Source of the DNA: Alphaproteobacteria bacterium
GTDB taxonomy: Bacteria; Pseudomonadota; Alphaproteobacteria; JANQMY01
Reading direction: 5' to 3'
Assembly (NCBI GenBank): GCA_028289425.1
Contig: JANQPL010000016.1
Coordinates: 183,630-247,629, forward strand
Length of the DNA: 64,000 nt
In this document: piece by piece, positions 44,266 to 53,172 of the stretch
Position numbering within the stretch: the first letter of the stretch is position 1
How the letters are laid out: every line of letters begins with the position of its first letter
Notes under the pieces: generated by a model
Told to the model about the DNA's origin: nothing
The model's input: only the letters and a program-made list of their open reading frames with translations
The model's database searches: none
Made by a program: the position numbers and the translations under genes

Positions 44266-45885
44266 TTGGGGGAAAACAGCCAGATTTCCTTTCAAGTGCT
44301 GGGGCCTTTACGGCTCACACGCGACGGCGAGCCCTTGACCCTGCCCCAATCCAAAAAAACCCGGGCGCTGCTCGCCTTTTTGGCCCTCAATCCCAAGGAA
44401 TACCGGCGCGAGCGCCTGTGCGACCTGTTTTGGGAGATGCCCGACGACCCCAGGGCGGCTTTGCGATGGAGCCTTACCAAGCTGCGTCAGCTCCTCAACA
44501 GCCCCGATCGGGAGCGGATCGTCGCCAATCGGGAAACAGTCAAGCTGGACGTTTCCGATGTGTCCGTCGATTTGCACGGGGCACGGGCGGCGCTGGCCAA
44601 ACCCGAGCAGCTTAGCGTCGAAGCGCTAGAATCCTTGGCGGACGGTTTCAGCGGTGCGCTTCTGGACGGTCTCGATCTGCCCCGGCAGCCGGAATATCAG
44701 GCTTGGCTGGTGGCCGAGCGGGGCGAGGCCGAAACCCTGCGCGCTTCCGTTTTGGAGCAATTGCTGAGCCGCTTAGGGGACGACCCGGAGAAAGCGATTC
44801 CCCACGCGCGCACCTTGACACTCTTGGAACCTCAGAATGATCGCCGGCATGCGGAATTGGTTCGCTTGCTGAGACATGCCGGCCGCAATCAAGAAGCGGA
44901 AGACCATGTCCAGGTGGCGAAATCTCTGCTTGCGGAAATGGAACAGGACCAAGCACCGGTTCTGGATGAAGCGCTGCAAACACCTGGAAAAGCCCCCGCC
45001 GTACCGGACATTGCCAAAGCGCTGCCGGCCACCTCAACGCTTACCCAGGATATTCGCTATTGCCGCGCCAAAGACGGTGTCAACATCGCTTACTCTACCG
45101 TGGGATCCGGCTCGCCCTTGGTAAAGACGGCCAATTGGCTCAACCATTTGGAATTCGAATGGGATAGTCCGGTGTGGCGCCACTGGATCCAAGAGTTTTC
45201 GCGTGATCGAACATTTATTCGCTATGACGAGCGGGGCAACGGCTTATCCGACTGGGATGTGGAAGAGCTGTCGCTCGACGCCTTTGTCAACGATCTTGAA
45301 GTGGTCGTTGACGCGGCAGAAGCGGACCGGTTCGAGTTGCTCGGCATATCCCAAGGCTGCGCTGTGGCAGTCGCCTATGCGGTACGGCACCCGGAACGGG
45401 TGTCAAAACTGATCCTCTATGGCGGTTGGGCGCGGGGGTGGCGCGTGCGCGGGTCGGCCAAAACGATTGAGACCATCGATGCCATGTTGATGCTGATGAA
45501 AGTGGGATGGGGACGGAACAATCCGGCATTCCGGCAGATGTTTACGTCTCTGTTTTTCCCGGAGGGCGGGCCGGAACACATGGACTGGATGAATGAACTT
45601 GAGCGGAACACCACATCGCCAGAGACGGCCTACCGAATTTCTCATGCGCTGGGCGTGTCGGATGTGTCAGACGTTATGTCTCAACTGAAGGTGCCGACGC
45701 TGATCCTACACGGACGTCACGATGCCATGGTGCCGTTCAGCGCGGGCAAGGAACTTGCGCAAGGCATTCCCAATGCCCGCTTCGTGCCCCTCGAAACAAA
45801 GAACCATCTGATGTTGGAAGACGAACCGGCGTGGCACCGGTTCGTCCAGGAGGTGCGATCCTTTTTAGGCGGCGGCGATGGATGA
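44266..45885 (+). CDS. BTAD (SARP-type) regulator fused to an alpha/beta hydrolase
   Basis: 539 residues from a TTG at 44266 (GGGAGAG upstream); TTG 44230 is an alternative. Residues about 5-85 form an OmpR-like winged helix (ISFQVLGPLRLTRDGEPL; ALRWSLTKLRQLL), about 90-235 the bacterial transcriptional activation domain, and about 265-539 an alpha/beta hydrolase with GISQG (nucleophile near S362) and a late NHLML His. The hydrolase part may act as the ligand sensor or as an enzyme. It diverges from the small ORF/diiron block and overlaps the convergent methyltransferase gene by 21 bases. Confidence 0.85.
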   Translation: MGENSQISFQVLGPLRLTRDGEPLTLPQSKKTRALLAFLALNPKEYRRERLCDLFWEMPDDPRAALRWSLTKLRQLLNSPDRERIVANRETVKLDVSDVSVDLHGARAALAKPEQLSVEALESLADGFSGALLDGLDLPRQPEYQAWLVAERGEAETLRASVLEQLLSRLGDDPEKAIPHARTLTLLEPQNDRRHAELVRLLRHAGRNQEAEDHVQVAKSLLAEMEQDQAPVLDEALQTPGKAPAVPDIAKALPATSTLTQDIRYCRAKDGVNIAYSTVGSGSPLVKTANWLNHLEFEWDSPVWRHWIQEFSRDRTFIRYDERGNGLSDWDVEELSLDAFVNDLEVVVDAAEADRFELLGISQGCAVAVAYAVRHPERVSKLILYGGWARGWRVRGSAKTIETIDAMLMLMKVGWGRNNPAFRQMFTSLFFPEGGPEHMDWMNELERNTTSPETAYRISHALGVSDVSDVMSQLKVPTLILHGRHDAMVPFSAGKELAQGIPNARFVPLETKNHLMLEDEPAWHRFVQEVRSFLGGGDG

Positions 45886-46839
45886 GCCGCCGCGATCAGC
45901 GGTTTCTCCCTCTGGTCCGCAGCAGTCGGCGATCTCGCGAATATGGCGATGATCTGTGCCACAGCACCCGCCGATCACGTTCAGATTCGGCAACACGCTG
46001 CGAAGATCCGCATGCTGACGGCCAAATTCGCTCGGATTGCCGTCGTCCAGATATTCGGCCTCGTCTAATTCGGCATGGCTCATGCGCGAGGCATTGGCAC
46101 GTAACCCCCGAATTCTGTTGACCCAATCGCCGCGTTTTGACAATTCCGCCTCAAAATGCGTCGGATGCGCGCAATTGATCATGTAATAGGCCGGGTAGCC
46201 GTCGGTCTCTTGATCGACCTGTTCGATCGCCTCGCTAAGGGACTGTCCCGTGGGCAGCTTGCCGTCGGTTTCCACTGTGAAGGAGAGGACCACCGGCATT
46301 CCCATTTTGAGAGCAGCCCGGGCAAGGCCCGTCGCCTCTTGGGTGTTGGTCATGGTGATCGCGGTCACCATGTCGGCATCGGTCTGCGAAAACGACACGA
46401 TTTGTTCCCGGTGATAGGCTTCGGCTTCCTGGACACTCATGACCGCGCCGGGATCATAGCCGTCGCCCCGCGGGCCGACGCAGCCGCTGATGACGATGGG
46501 GGTTTGCCGGGTTTCGTAGTCGAGCCGCAATTCCTTCATTAGGTTGATCGCTTCGAAATTGGCCGCGGCCAGGGCGCCTTTCGAGTAGCCGAGTTTCTTT
46601 CCCCAATCGGCGCTGGCCCGCCAGGTGGGGCTTTCCAGTATGAAGCCGGTGCCTGAATTTTGCGCGATCATCAAATAGGGCAGATAATAGCGCGCCAGAA
46701 TCTCGCGGCCCGCCGTATCCCGCAACAGATGGAACGCGGCAAAATGGGGAAGATCGACGCCATTGTGAAAGATCAAGGTTGTTTCGATGCCGCCGTCGGT
46801 CAGAAACAGGCGGCCGTCGGTTGGGAATGGACGTGACAT
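45865..46839 (-). CDS. Homocysteine S-methyltransferase family protein
   Basis: 324 residues. LFLTDGGIETTLIF, ESPTWRASADWG and the zinc-binding cysteines C223 (NCAHP) and C292-C293 (GGCCGTD) identify the family, which moves a methyl group from S-methylmethionine or betaine to a thiol. GAGGAG precedes ATG 46839. It could make methionine or demethylate another methylated thiol or amine. Confidence 0.9.
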   Translation of the reverse strand: MSRPFPTDGRLFLTDGGIETTLIFHNGVDLPHFAAFHLLRDTAGREILARYYLPYLMIAQNSGTGFILESPTWRASADWGKKLGYSKGALAAANFEAINLMKELRLDYETRQTPIVISGCVGPRGDGYDPGAVMSVQEAEAYHREQIVSFSQTDADMVTAITMTNTQEATGLARAALKMGMPVVLSFTVETDGKLPTGQSLSEAIEQVDQETDGYPAYYMINCAHPTHFEAELSKRGDWVNRIRGLRANASRMSHAELDEAEYLDDGNPSEFGRQHADLRSVLPNLNVIGGCCGTDHRHIREIADCCGPEGETADRGGSSIAAA

Positions 46840-47065
46840 AAGCAAACTCCTCAAAATGGACAGTCGGTCCGGGTACGTCATCGGGTCTCTCGCTCCTGCC
46901 TGAAGTAAGCGGGCAGCGTGTGAAAGACCGTGGAAGTGGCCGTGAGCGTGACCGTGGAATTTTTTGAGAAGCGCGCGATAGCGTGATTAACCGCAGAAAA
47001 CTGCAGTTATTCGGCAAACGATTGACGACTATTTCCGGGCGCGAAGACCCCCAAGCTACGGTGGG

Positions 47066-47488
47066 TTATGTCTGGTCGCTCGGGAAATTGATCATCCAGT
47101 TGATGCCGAATTTGTCCGTGCCCGAACCGAAATAATCGCCCCAAAACATATCTGCCATAGGCATGGACACATTTCCGCCCTGGGTGAGGGCCGCGAAAAC
47201 ACGGTCGGCTTCGTCGCGCGACGGCGGAGCGTAGGAAATGGCGAAATTGTTGCCGGCCTGGAAAGGAGTCGGGTTCTGTGCCGGGACGTCCGATCCCATC
47301 AGGACCGCATCCCCCACCGGCAGCGATACATGCATGATTTTGTTTTTGTCGCCATCGGCGACCGGCATGTCCGGCGGACCGTCCGCGAAGGTTTGGATGA
47401 TGTCGTAGTCGCCGCCGAAAATTGATTTGTAGAAATTGAATGCCTCAGCGCATTGGCCATCAAAATTGAGATAGACGTTGAGTGACAT
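47066..47488 (-). CDS. PhnB-like VOC family protein
   Basis: 140 residues. NVYLNFDGQCAEAFNFYKSIFGGD and MFWGDYFGSGTDKFGINWMINF are the two ends of the PhnB/DUF1338-type VOC fold (often annotated as 3-demethylubiquinone methyltransferase-like, which is misleading). There is no proof of catalysis. GGAGG lies upstream of ATG 47488. Confidence 0.88.
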   Translation of the reverse strand: MSLNVYLNFDGQCAEAFNFYKSIFGGDYDIIQTFADGPPDMPVADGDKNKIMHVSLPVGDAVLMGSDVPAQNPTPFQAGNNFAISYAPPSRDEADRVFAALTQGGNVSMPMADMFWGDYFGSGTDKFGINWMINFPSDQT

Positions 47489-47590
47489 GACAACCTCCCG
47501 AGATAAGCGGCACCGCAGTCCTTGTGTCGCTCTGAGAGGCTATCGCGTTCGGTGTGCGCCCCCAAATGAAATTTTTGCGTAGACAGAGCT

Positions 47591-48247
47591 CTAGGCCTCG
47601 GCGGCCACATGAGCATTGTAGGCCGCTTCGAGCACATCCTCGATATCGCAGAATGCCTTCAGCACTTTTTCATCGAATGAATTTGGGGACACCCGATCGT
47701 CGCCGCAGGTCAAGATTTCAAGAGCCTGTTCATGACTAAGGGCGGATTTGTAGCTGCGCGGTGAGCGCAGGGCTTCATACGTATCGCAAACAGCCACAAT
47801 GCGCGCCGCCAGTGGAATTTCATTGCCCTGCAGGCCATGGGGGTAGCCGGTGCCATCCATGTGCTCGTGATGATGCTGCGCGATTTCGGCGGCAAACTGA
47901 TAGAGCGGATTGTCCGAGATGCTCAAGATTTCGGCACCGTATGAGGCATGGGCATGAACCTGCTGCCGTTCGTCTTCGGTCAGCGGGCCCTGCTTGTGGA
48001 GAATGGTTTGGGGAATGGCGATTTTGCCGATGTCGTGAAGACGCGCGGCGATGCCCATGGTCTTCGCCATGTCATCGGAGACACCCAAATAGGGCGCCGT
48101 AATTGCCGTCAGTTCACCGACTAAGATCTCATGACGTACGGTGAGCCGGTCGACAATTTTGTGCGTCCGGCCGAGACATTCCACCGAATCGATGAATTGT
48201 TGGTCGGCAATAAGGAGATTTGCTGCCAATCGTCGCCTCACATGCAA
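47591..48247 (-). CDS. HD-GYP domain protein
   Basis: 218 residues. HD at 71-72 (ARLHDIGKIAIP), HHHEHMDGTGYPHGL at 125-139 with the GYP at 134-136, and RIVAVCDTYEALRSPRSYK give a complete HD-GYP core, the c-di-GMP phosphodiesterase class. There is only a short N-terminal segment and no receiver or membrane domain. The start is uncertain (TTG 48247 or GTG 48241; neither has a good ribosome site). Confidence 0.87.
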   Translation of the reverse strand: MHVRRRLAANLLIADQQFIDSVECLGRTHKIVDRLTVRHEILVGELTAITAPYLGVSDDMAKTMGIAARLHDIGKIAIPQTILHKQGPLTEDERQQVHAHASYGAEILSISDNPLYQFAAEIAQHHHEHMDGTGYPHGLQGNEIPLAARIVAVCDTYEALRSPRSYKSALSHEQALEILTCGDDRVSPNSFDEKVLKAFCDIEDVLEAAYNAHVAAEA

Positions 48248-48320
48248 AGTAGACGACGCACTTTAAAGTTAGTTCATTAACATAGAGCAACTTTATAAGG
48301 TAAACGCCCCGGCCATAGGG

Positions 48321-49412
48321 TCACTCCCAGCCGAAAATCGACCCCACGCCGCGGTCGACAATGGCAGAGGCGACCCAGGACCAAAGCGGGATCAGCAGAA
48401 AAAGCCCCATACGGACGAATGTGGCGATGTCGTAGGGGAAAATCGGCACGGACAGCACAAAACTGCGATAGGATAACAGCTCGGCGCCCTTCGTCAGGTG
48501 ACTGCTGTGAGCTAGTTCACGTGCGGGCCCCAGCTCCTTCAAGGCCCGTTGGATTCCGGCGAGTTCAAGTTCTTTGCGTTGGTGAATGCGCCGCGCCATG
48601 CCGAAGACGGGAATCATCAGTCCACCAACGGAAAGCACGGCGTTGAACACTACAAAGGCCACGATCATCCAGAAAAACACGTCCGGGGACAGAAAATAGG
48701 ACGTGGCGAATATGGTCGTAAATCCGGTCAGCCAAAGCACATTGGCCACACCCTGGCGGGCAAAGGGACGCAAGGGCGACAAGTCGAACAGGTCAAGCGG
48801 TTTGAGTCGGTCGCCCAGCCGGCTTAAGAAAATGGCGGAGTGCACGGTGGAATTCATAAACGCGCCGATCATTGCGCCCATCAGCGCGCCCATCAGCCGG
48901 TGCCACGGCGCCAAAATCCCAAGAGACGGCAGATCGAACGGATTGTAGTCACCGGCTGCAACGCGCGGGTCGAGCAACAGCCAGAGGAAGCTTAATATCA
49001 CCCCCGCCGATGCGCCGACCCACATAGACCGCTGATTGGGGGCGGCGTGTTTTCTCACCAGCGCTGCGTAGTCGCCCGGAATGAGGTCAATCGACGGGGC
49101 CAACCCTTCGAGCACTTGGGTATAGAGCCGATGCTGGTACACAAGAACGGCGCATAGGTAACAGAAGCCGGCCGTCAGGATACCGAGGATTATGTAATCG
49201 CCTTGGAAGGTCGTCGCCTCCGGCCGTTCCGAGAAGAACAGGTTTGCCTGATCCGACAGGGCAATGTGTCCCAGGGCTCCCAACATGACGGCGAGGAAGA
49301 TGCCCGTGGCCAGCAATGCGGGCTGCCAGCCGGGCCGGTCGAACGGCTTGAGGGCCGACCATAGGGGCGGCTGCGCCGATTGGCCTTGGTCGATGGTCTC
49401 GGGCCTGTTCAT
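48321..49412 (-). CDS. Multi-pass membrane protein, uncharacterised
   Basis: 363 residues with about six hydrophobic segments (for example ALLATGIFLAVMLGALGHIAL, IILGILTAGFCYLCAVLVY, SAGVILSFLWLLL, MGALMGAMIGAFM, FFWMIVAFVVFNAVLSVGGLMIPV). A cytoplasmic stretch with RRIHQRKELELAGIQRALKELG separates the last helices. No domain was recognised. The ATG at 49412 follows a GATGGG-like site. Confidence 0.7.
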   Translation of the reverse strand: MNRPETIDQGQSAQPPLWSALKPFDRPGWQPALLATGIFLAVMLGALGHIALSDQANLFFSERPEATTFQGDYIILGILTAGFCYLCAVLVYQHRLYTQVLEGLAPSIDLIPGDYAALVRKHAAPNQRSMWVGASAGVILSFLWLLLDPRVAAGDYNPFDLPSLGILAPWHRLMGALMGAMIGAFMNSTVHSAIFLSRLGDRLKPLDLFDLSPLRPFARQGVANVLWLTGFTTIFATSYFLSPDVFFWMIVAFVVFNAVLSVGGLMIPVFGMARRIHQRKELELAGIQRALKELGPARELAHSSHLTKGAELLSYRSFVLSVPIFPYDIATFVRMGLFLLIPLWSWVASAIVDRGVGSIFGWE

Positions 49413-49469
49413 CGGCCCATCATAACCCAAGGAATGGCCCGATTCCCAACAGGATTGTGTGCCAATTCG

Positions 49470-49958
49470 TCAGTGTAATGCGGCACCGCGGTCTGACAAT
49501 CTGCCGAAGCTGGAGGACCAGCCGCCGTTCATGCGCGTAACGATGGCATCCGACGACAGACCGGTTTGGGTCATGACCATCAGCGTCGATGCGCCCGCCG
49601 CCGTGAACTGGACGTCGACCACCGTGGGATCGAGTTGGGGTTCGTCGTCCGGCCCCAGATCGCAATTGCAGTGTTCGGTCATGTCGAAGGTGAGGCGCGT
49701 GGGCCGCTCTATACGAGTAAACGTGCCCGCCGTTTTGCTCACTGCGCCTGTTTCAAGCGACGTCATCTCATAGAAGAATTTGCCGCCCACCCGCAGGTCA
49801 AGCGACATCACCACCGTGCGCATCACCTCCGGCCCCCACCACTGCTCCACCAAGTGCGCTTGGGTCCATGCATCAAAAATGCGTTCGATGTGGGCATTAA
49901 ATCGCCGCTCGATGACGAGCTTGCGCGGCGCGACGAGTGTTGACGTGTCGGGTTTCAT
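49470..49958 (-). CDS. SRPBCC / AHSA1-like protein
   Basis: 162 residues. LVIERRFNAHIERIFDAWTQAHLVEQWWGPE is the common start of the activator-of-Hsp90-like START fold, and MNGGWSSSFGRLSD the common end (MxxGWxxxLxxL). Its ATG overlaps the stop of the ArsR gene by 4 bases, the widespread ArsR-SRPBCC pairing. The ligand is unknown. Confidence 0.9.
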   Translation of the reverse strand: MKPDTSTLVAPRKLVIERRFNAHIERIFDAWTQAHLVEQWWGPEVMRTVVMSLDLRVGGKFFYEMTSLETGAVSKTAGTFTRIERPTRLTFDMTEHCNCDLGPDDEPQLDPTVVDVQFTAAGASTLMVMTQTGLSSDAIVTRMNGGWSSSFGRLSDRGAALH

Positions 49959-50299
49959 TTTCGTTTGTCCTTTCTGCGGGCCGCGGCCGGTTCTTGATCC
50001 TTGCTGAGCAGCGCGTCCAGCCGGTCGAAGCGCGCTTCCCATTGGGCCCGATAGGTTTCGATCCATTCATTGGCCTCTTGCAGCGGGTCGGGGTTGAGCC
50101 GGCATAAGCGCCGCTGTCCGTCTTGTTGCCGGGTCACCAGACCGGCATGTTCCAATACCTGCAAGTGGCGGGAAACGGCCGATTGTGTGATGGGAAATTC
50201 ATCCACCAATTCGCCCACGGATCGGTCTCCCGATTGCAGCATTTCCAGAATGCCGCGCCGGGTCGGGTCCGACAGGGCGGCAAAAGTTGTATCGAGCAT
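49955..50299 (-). CDS. ArsR family transcriptional regulator
   Basis: 114 residues. TFAALSDPTRRGILEMLQSGDRSVGELVDEFPITQSAVSRHLQVLEHAGLV is a full ArsR winged helix (positions about 5-60). There are no metal-binding Cys pairs, fitting the SRPBCC-linked branch. It overlaps and is coupled with the SRPBCC gene. Start ATG 50299 follows AGGTGA; ATG 50311 is possible. Confidence 0.92.
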   Translation of the reverse strand: MLDTTFAALSDPTRRGILEMLQSGDRSVGELVDEFPITQSAVSRHLQVLEHAGLVTRQQDGQRRLCRLNPDPLQEANEWIETYRAQWEARFDRLDALLSKDQEPAAARRKDKRK

Positions 50300-50382
50300 T
50301 GAATATATCACCTATTGATCATATGTTGATATGATCAATATATTAGCGAGGCCGGAATTCAAAAGCAATCGTGGAGACACTC

Positions 50383-50991
50383 ATGAAATTGTTCAATGCC
50401 ACTGCCCCGAACCCGCGCCGGGTGCGCATCTTCCTGGCAGAAAAAGGCGCAACACTTCCCACAACGGACGTCAACCTCACCGAAGGGGAAAGCCGGACAC
50501 CGGACTTCCTGGCCATGAATTCCCTGGGACACACGCCGGTCCTCAAATTGGACGACGGCACGGTCATCACCGAAAGCGTGGCCATATGCCGGTTTTTGGA
50601 AGAGACGTTCGCCGACCCGCCGCTTTTTGGTGCGGACCAGGTGGATCGCGCTCGCGTGGAAATGTGGAACCGCCGCATGGAAATCGAGATTTTTAATCCT
50701 TGCGGCAACATTGCTCAGCACACGTTTGAATTTTTCGCCGATAAGGTGCGCCAGGTGCCGGAATTCGCGGCGGCCCAACGTAAAACAGTACCGGAAAAAT
50801 GGCAGTGGCTCGAAGGCGAGATGAGCGACGGCCGCGAGTTCATTTCAGGAGATCGTTTTTCTGTCGCCGACATTACCGGCATGGTCGCGTCCGGCTTGGC
50901 GGAGGTGCTGGAGGTGGGTGTGCCGGCATCCTGCCCCAATCTGCGCAAGTGGGATCAGCGCATGCGCGCCCGCCCAAGCTGGGATGCGTGA
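50383..50991 (+). CDS. Glutathione S-transferase
   Basis: 202 residues. The thioredoxin-like N-domain begins MKLFNATAPNPRRVRIFLAEKG and contains NSLGHTPVLKLDDG (cis-Pro region) and ESVAICRFLEE; the helical C-domain ends FSVADITGMVAS...LRKWDQRM. GGAGA lies six bases before ATG 50383. It probably detoxifies or processes glutathione conjugates. It is divergent from the ArsR-SRPBCC pair. Confidence 0.93.
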   Translation: MKLFNATAPNPRRVRIFLAEKGATLPTTDVNLTEGESRTPDFLAMNSLGHTPVLKLDDGTVITESVAICRFLEETFADPPLFGADQVDRARVEMWNRRMEIEIFNPCGNIAQHTFEFFADKVRQVPEFAAAQRKTVPEKWQWLEGEMSDGREFISGDRFSVADITGMVASGLAEVLEVGVPASCPNLRKWDQRMRARPSWDA

Positions 50992-51029
50992 CCATTATCG
51001 TGGTTGCAAGATCTACTTCACCCCCGTCC

Positions 51030-51117
51030 TGACCTCCCCCCATCAAGGGGGGAGGAATAACGTCGCAAGGTTTTCAGGCGCGTTCCCCTCCCTTGATGGG
51101 AGAGGTTAGGGGAGGGT
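51030..51117. repeat. R2 repeat, 90-base form, copy 1
   Basis: CTGACCTCCCCCCATCAAGG at the left and CCTTGATGGGAGAGGTTAGG at the right are inverted around about 40 bases. It is very similar to 54509-54608. Confidence 0.75.
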
Positions 51118-51145
51118 GATTTTAGGAGTGGCCGCGCCGATTCCT

Positions 51146-52336
51146 TTATCCCCCCACCTTTTCCAACGGAGGCAGCCCTAGCGCTTCGTTAAAGGTCGAA
51201 TGGTAGTGGTGCAGCGCCGGCTCATTGCGCCCGAAGGTCACGTGTAGAAGCGCGCCCGAGGTAGCCCCGATATGGCCTTTGGCGGCCGCCACATAATCTT
51301 CCGCTTGGATGATCGACGCAAACGATTCCATCTGTGTGGTGATGGAATAGTTCTCTTCGAAGATCGGGCCCACCTTCAGCCGGCGTTCTTCCGGAAAGGT
51401 GTAAAAGCTGATTTCCGACCGGCTGTTGTGGGGGTCTTTGGCATCCGGATAGATGCGCACCAAAGTCACGCCCCCCGCGTTCATGATGAGCTGGATATTG
51501 GGAAACAGATAATAGACCGGCACCGTGCCGCGCAGAACGTGCCATTTATCGTGCGGTTCATTCCGCATCTTGTCGATGGGCCGGATGCACAACGTCATGC
51601 GGTGATTGCGCTTATACGTGTCGTACATTTGGCAATTGCCGTAAAAGCGCGGGAACAGCGTGTCCCGATGCAGCGTCGAAAAATGATAGGTCTCGCCATA
51701 GGTATCCACCGCCAGCTTCCAATTGCAGGCATGGGGATAGGTGGTGTCGTTGTGCCACGTGGCCTCATTCATGTTCCAAGCGGCAAGTTCGTCCGAAAGC
51801 TCCGGACCCAGAAGATCGTCCAGGTCGATGGGCACGTCTTTGTCCGGCGACACCCAGAGGAGGCCGTATTTCTCCACAGCCGGCAGAGAGGTGAGACCAT
51901 GGCATGCTTTGTCCACCGTGCCGAAATGATCCTCCTTCGGGACAGCTACCAAGTCGCCCGAGGTGCTGAAGGACCAGGCATGGAACGGGCACGAGAAGAC
52001 ATTCTTTCTGCCGCGCGGCTCGCTTTCCAGCATGGTTCCCCTGTGGGTGCACACATTCAAAAAGGCGCGGAAGGCACCTGATTTATCCCGTGTACAGAGG
52101 ATAGGCTTGCCCAGATCCCGGTTGGTGAAGAAAGAGCCGGGCTCAGGAAGGTCGGCCGACAGTCCGAGGACTTGCGGATAGGATTGAAAGAGCTTCTCCC
52201 ATTCAAGGGCGGCGCGCGCGGGGTCGGTATAGGCGGTGACCGGGTTTTTGAGCTGATGGCCCACATCCACATTGGTGTCGTTGTCCAAATGGTTCATGAG
52301 GCCTTCCAGAACGCGGATTTGTTCATCATGGCGCAT
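51146..52336 (-). CDS. Rieske non-heme iron oxygenase, alpha subunit
   Basis: 396 residues. The Rieske [2Fe-2S] ligands are C96, H98 (CTHRG) and C116, H119 (CPFHAW). The mononuclear iron site is visible at H218 and H223 (ETYHFSTLH), with bridging D211 in NWKLAVDTYGE. These enzymes hydroxylate or demethylate aromatic or alicyclic substrates. No ferredoxin or reductase gene is adjacent, so electron supply comes from elsewhere. It is divergent from the TetR gene at 52461 with two operators between. Confidence 0.93.
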   Translation of the reverse strand: MRHDEQIRVLEGLMNHLDNDTNVDVGHQLKNPVTAYTDPARAALEWEKLFQSYPQVLGLSADLPEPGSFFTNRDLGKPILCTRDKSGAFRAFLNVCTHRGTMLESEPRGRKNVFSCPFHAWSFSTSGDLVAVPKEDHFGTVDKACHGLTSLPAVEKYGLLWVSPDKDVPIDLDDLLGPELSDELAAWNMNEATWHNDTTYPHACNWKLAVDTYGETYHFSTLHRDTLFPRFYGNCQMYDTYKRNHRMTLCIRPIDKMRNEPHDKWHVLRGTVPVYYLFPNIQLIMNAGGVTLVRIYPDAKDPHNSRSEISFYTFPEERRLKVGPIFEENYSITTQMESFASIIQAEDYVAAAKGHIGATSGALLHVTFGRNEPALHHYHSTFNEALGLPPLEKVGG

Positions 52337-52370
52337 TGTCTGTTTCCCTATGCTTGCCCAATGACATCAT

Positions 52371-52423
52371 TTTTAACACTGTTAAAACATAGTCTGGCTT
52401 TTTCGATTTGTACAGTGTTAAAA
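52371..52423. promoter_or_regulatory. Two TetR operators before the Rieske gene
   Basis: TTTTAACACTGTTAAAA (52371-52387) is a perfect 17-base palindrome; TTTGTACAGTGTTAAAA (52407-52423) keeps one full arm. Centres are 36 bases apart. They sit between the divergent Rieske and TetR genes. Confidence 0.8.
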
Positions 52424-52460
52424 TTCAGCGTCTGAGTCCCCATATTTATAGGCACCGCCC

Positions 52461-53123
52461 GTGACCGCGCTCGCCCAGCCAAAAGCCCCCGAAACGAAAG
52501 AAGACCGCCGCCTGCGCATCTTGGCGTGCGCCCGCCAGCTTATGGGAGAGGGGGGATTTGAAGGCCTGTCACTGCGGAAGCTTGCGGCCGCAGCGCAAGT
52601 GACGGTGCCGACGATTTACAATCTTATCGGTGGCAAGGACCAAATCCTGTTCGCTTTCTCGGGCGAGTTGATCAAAGGCATCGAGCGGGCGCTGGAAAAA
52701 ATTGACGAAGACCGTCCGTTGGAGAAGGCGGAAGCGGTTGTCATCGTCGCCACGGGGGAAATCGAAAAGGACCCGGACTTTCATCGCGCCGCGCTGCTGG
52801 CAGGCCATTATTTTGACCGCAGCGATATCGCCCATCAAAAATGGCGCGCGCTGGGCCGGCGGGCCGCGACCATGCAGGAAAATGCGGCACGGGCCGCCCA
52901 AAAGATTGGTCTGATGGAAGGCAACATCTCGGCCCGGCTTTTGGGAGACCAGATCTTCCGCAACTATCAATCCGCCTCATCGGATTGGGCCCATCGCCGG
53001 ATCAGCTTGGAGGAATTCCGGCACATCGCCTTGCTGGGCGTCTATCTCTATTTTTCCGCCGATGCCACGCCCGAATTTCGCAAAGTGCTGGCGAAAAAGA
53101 TCAACGCGCTCGAAACAAACTGA
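52461..53123 (+). CDS. TetR/AcrR family transcriptional regulator
   Basis: 220 residues from a GTG at 52461. HTH LRKLAAAAQVTVPTIYNLIGGKDQI (about 38-62), followed by a helical ligand domain. The palindromes at 52371-52423 lie directly upstream, between this gene and the Rieske gene, which is its probable target. It is followed 49 bases later by the CoA-transferase gene, perhaps co-transcribed. Confidence 0.9.
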   Translation: MTALAQPKAPETKEDRRLRILACARQLMGEGGFEGLSLRKLAAAAQVTVPTIYNLIGGKDQILFAFSGELIKGIERALEKIDEDRPLEKAEAVVIVATGEIEKDPDFHRAALLAGHYFDRSDIAHQKWRALGRRAATMQENAARAAQKIGLMEGNISARLLGDQIFRNYQSASSDWAHRRISLEEFRHIALLGVYLYFSADATPEFRKVLAKKINALETN

Positions 53124-53172
53124 CGTCTTTCTTGTATATGGTGCAGCAAACGCAATCGAGCACGAGAAATCC

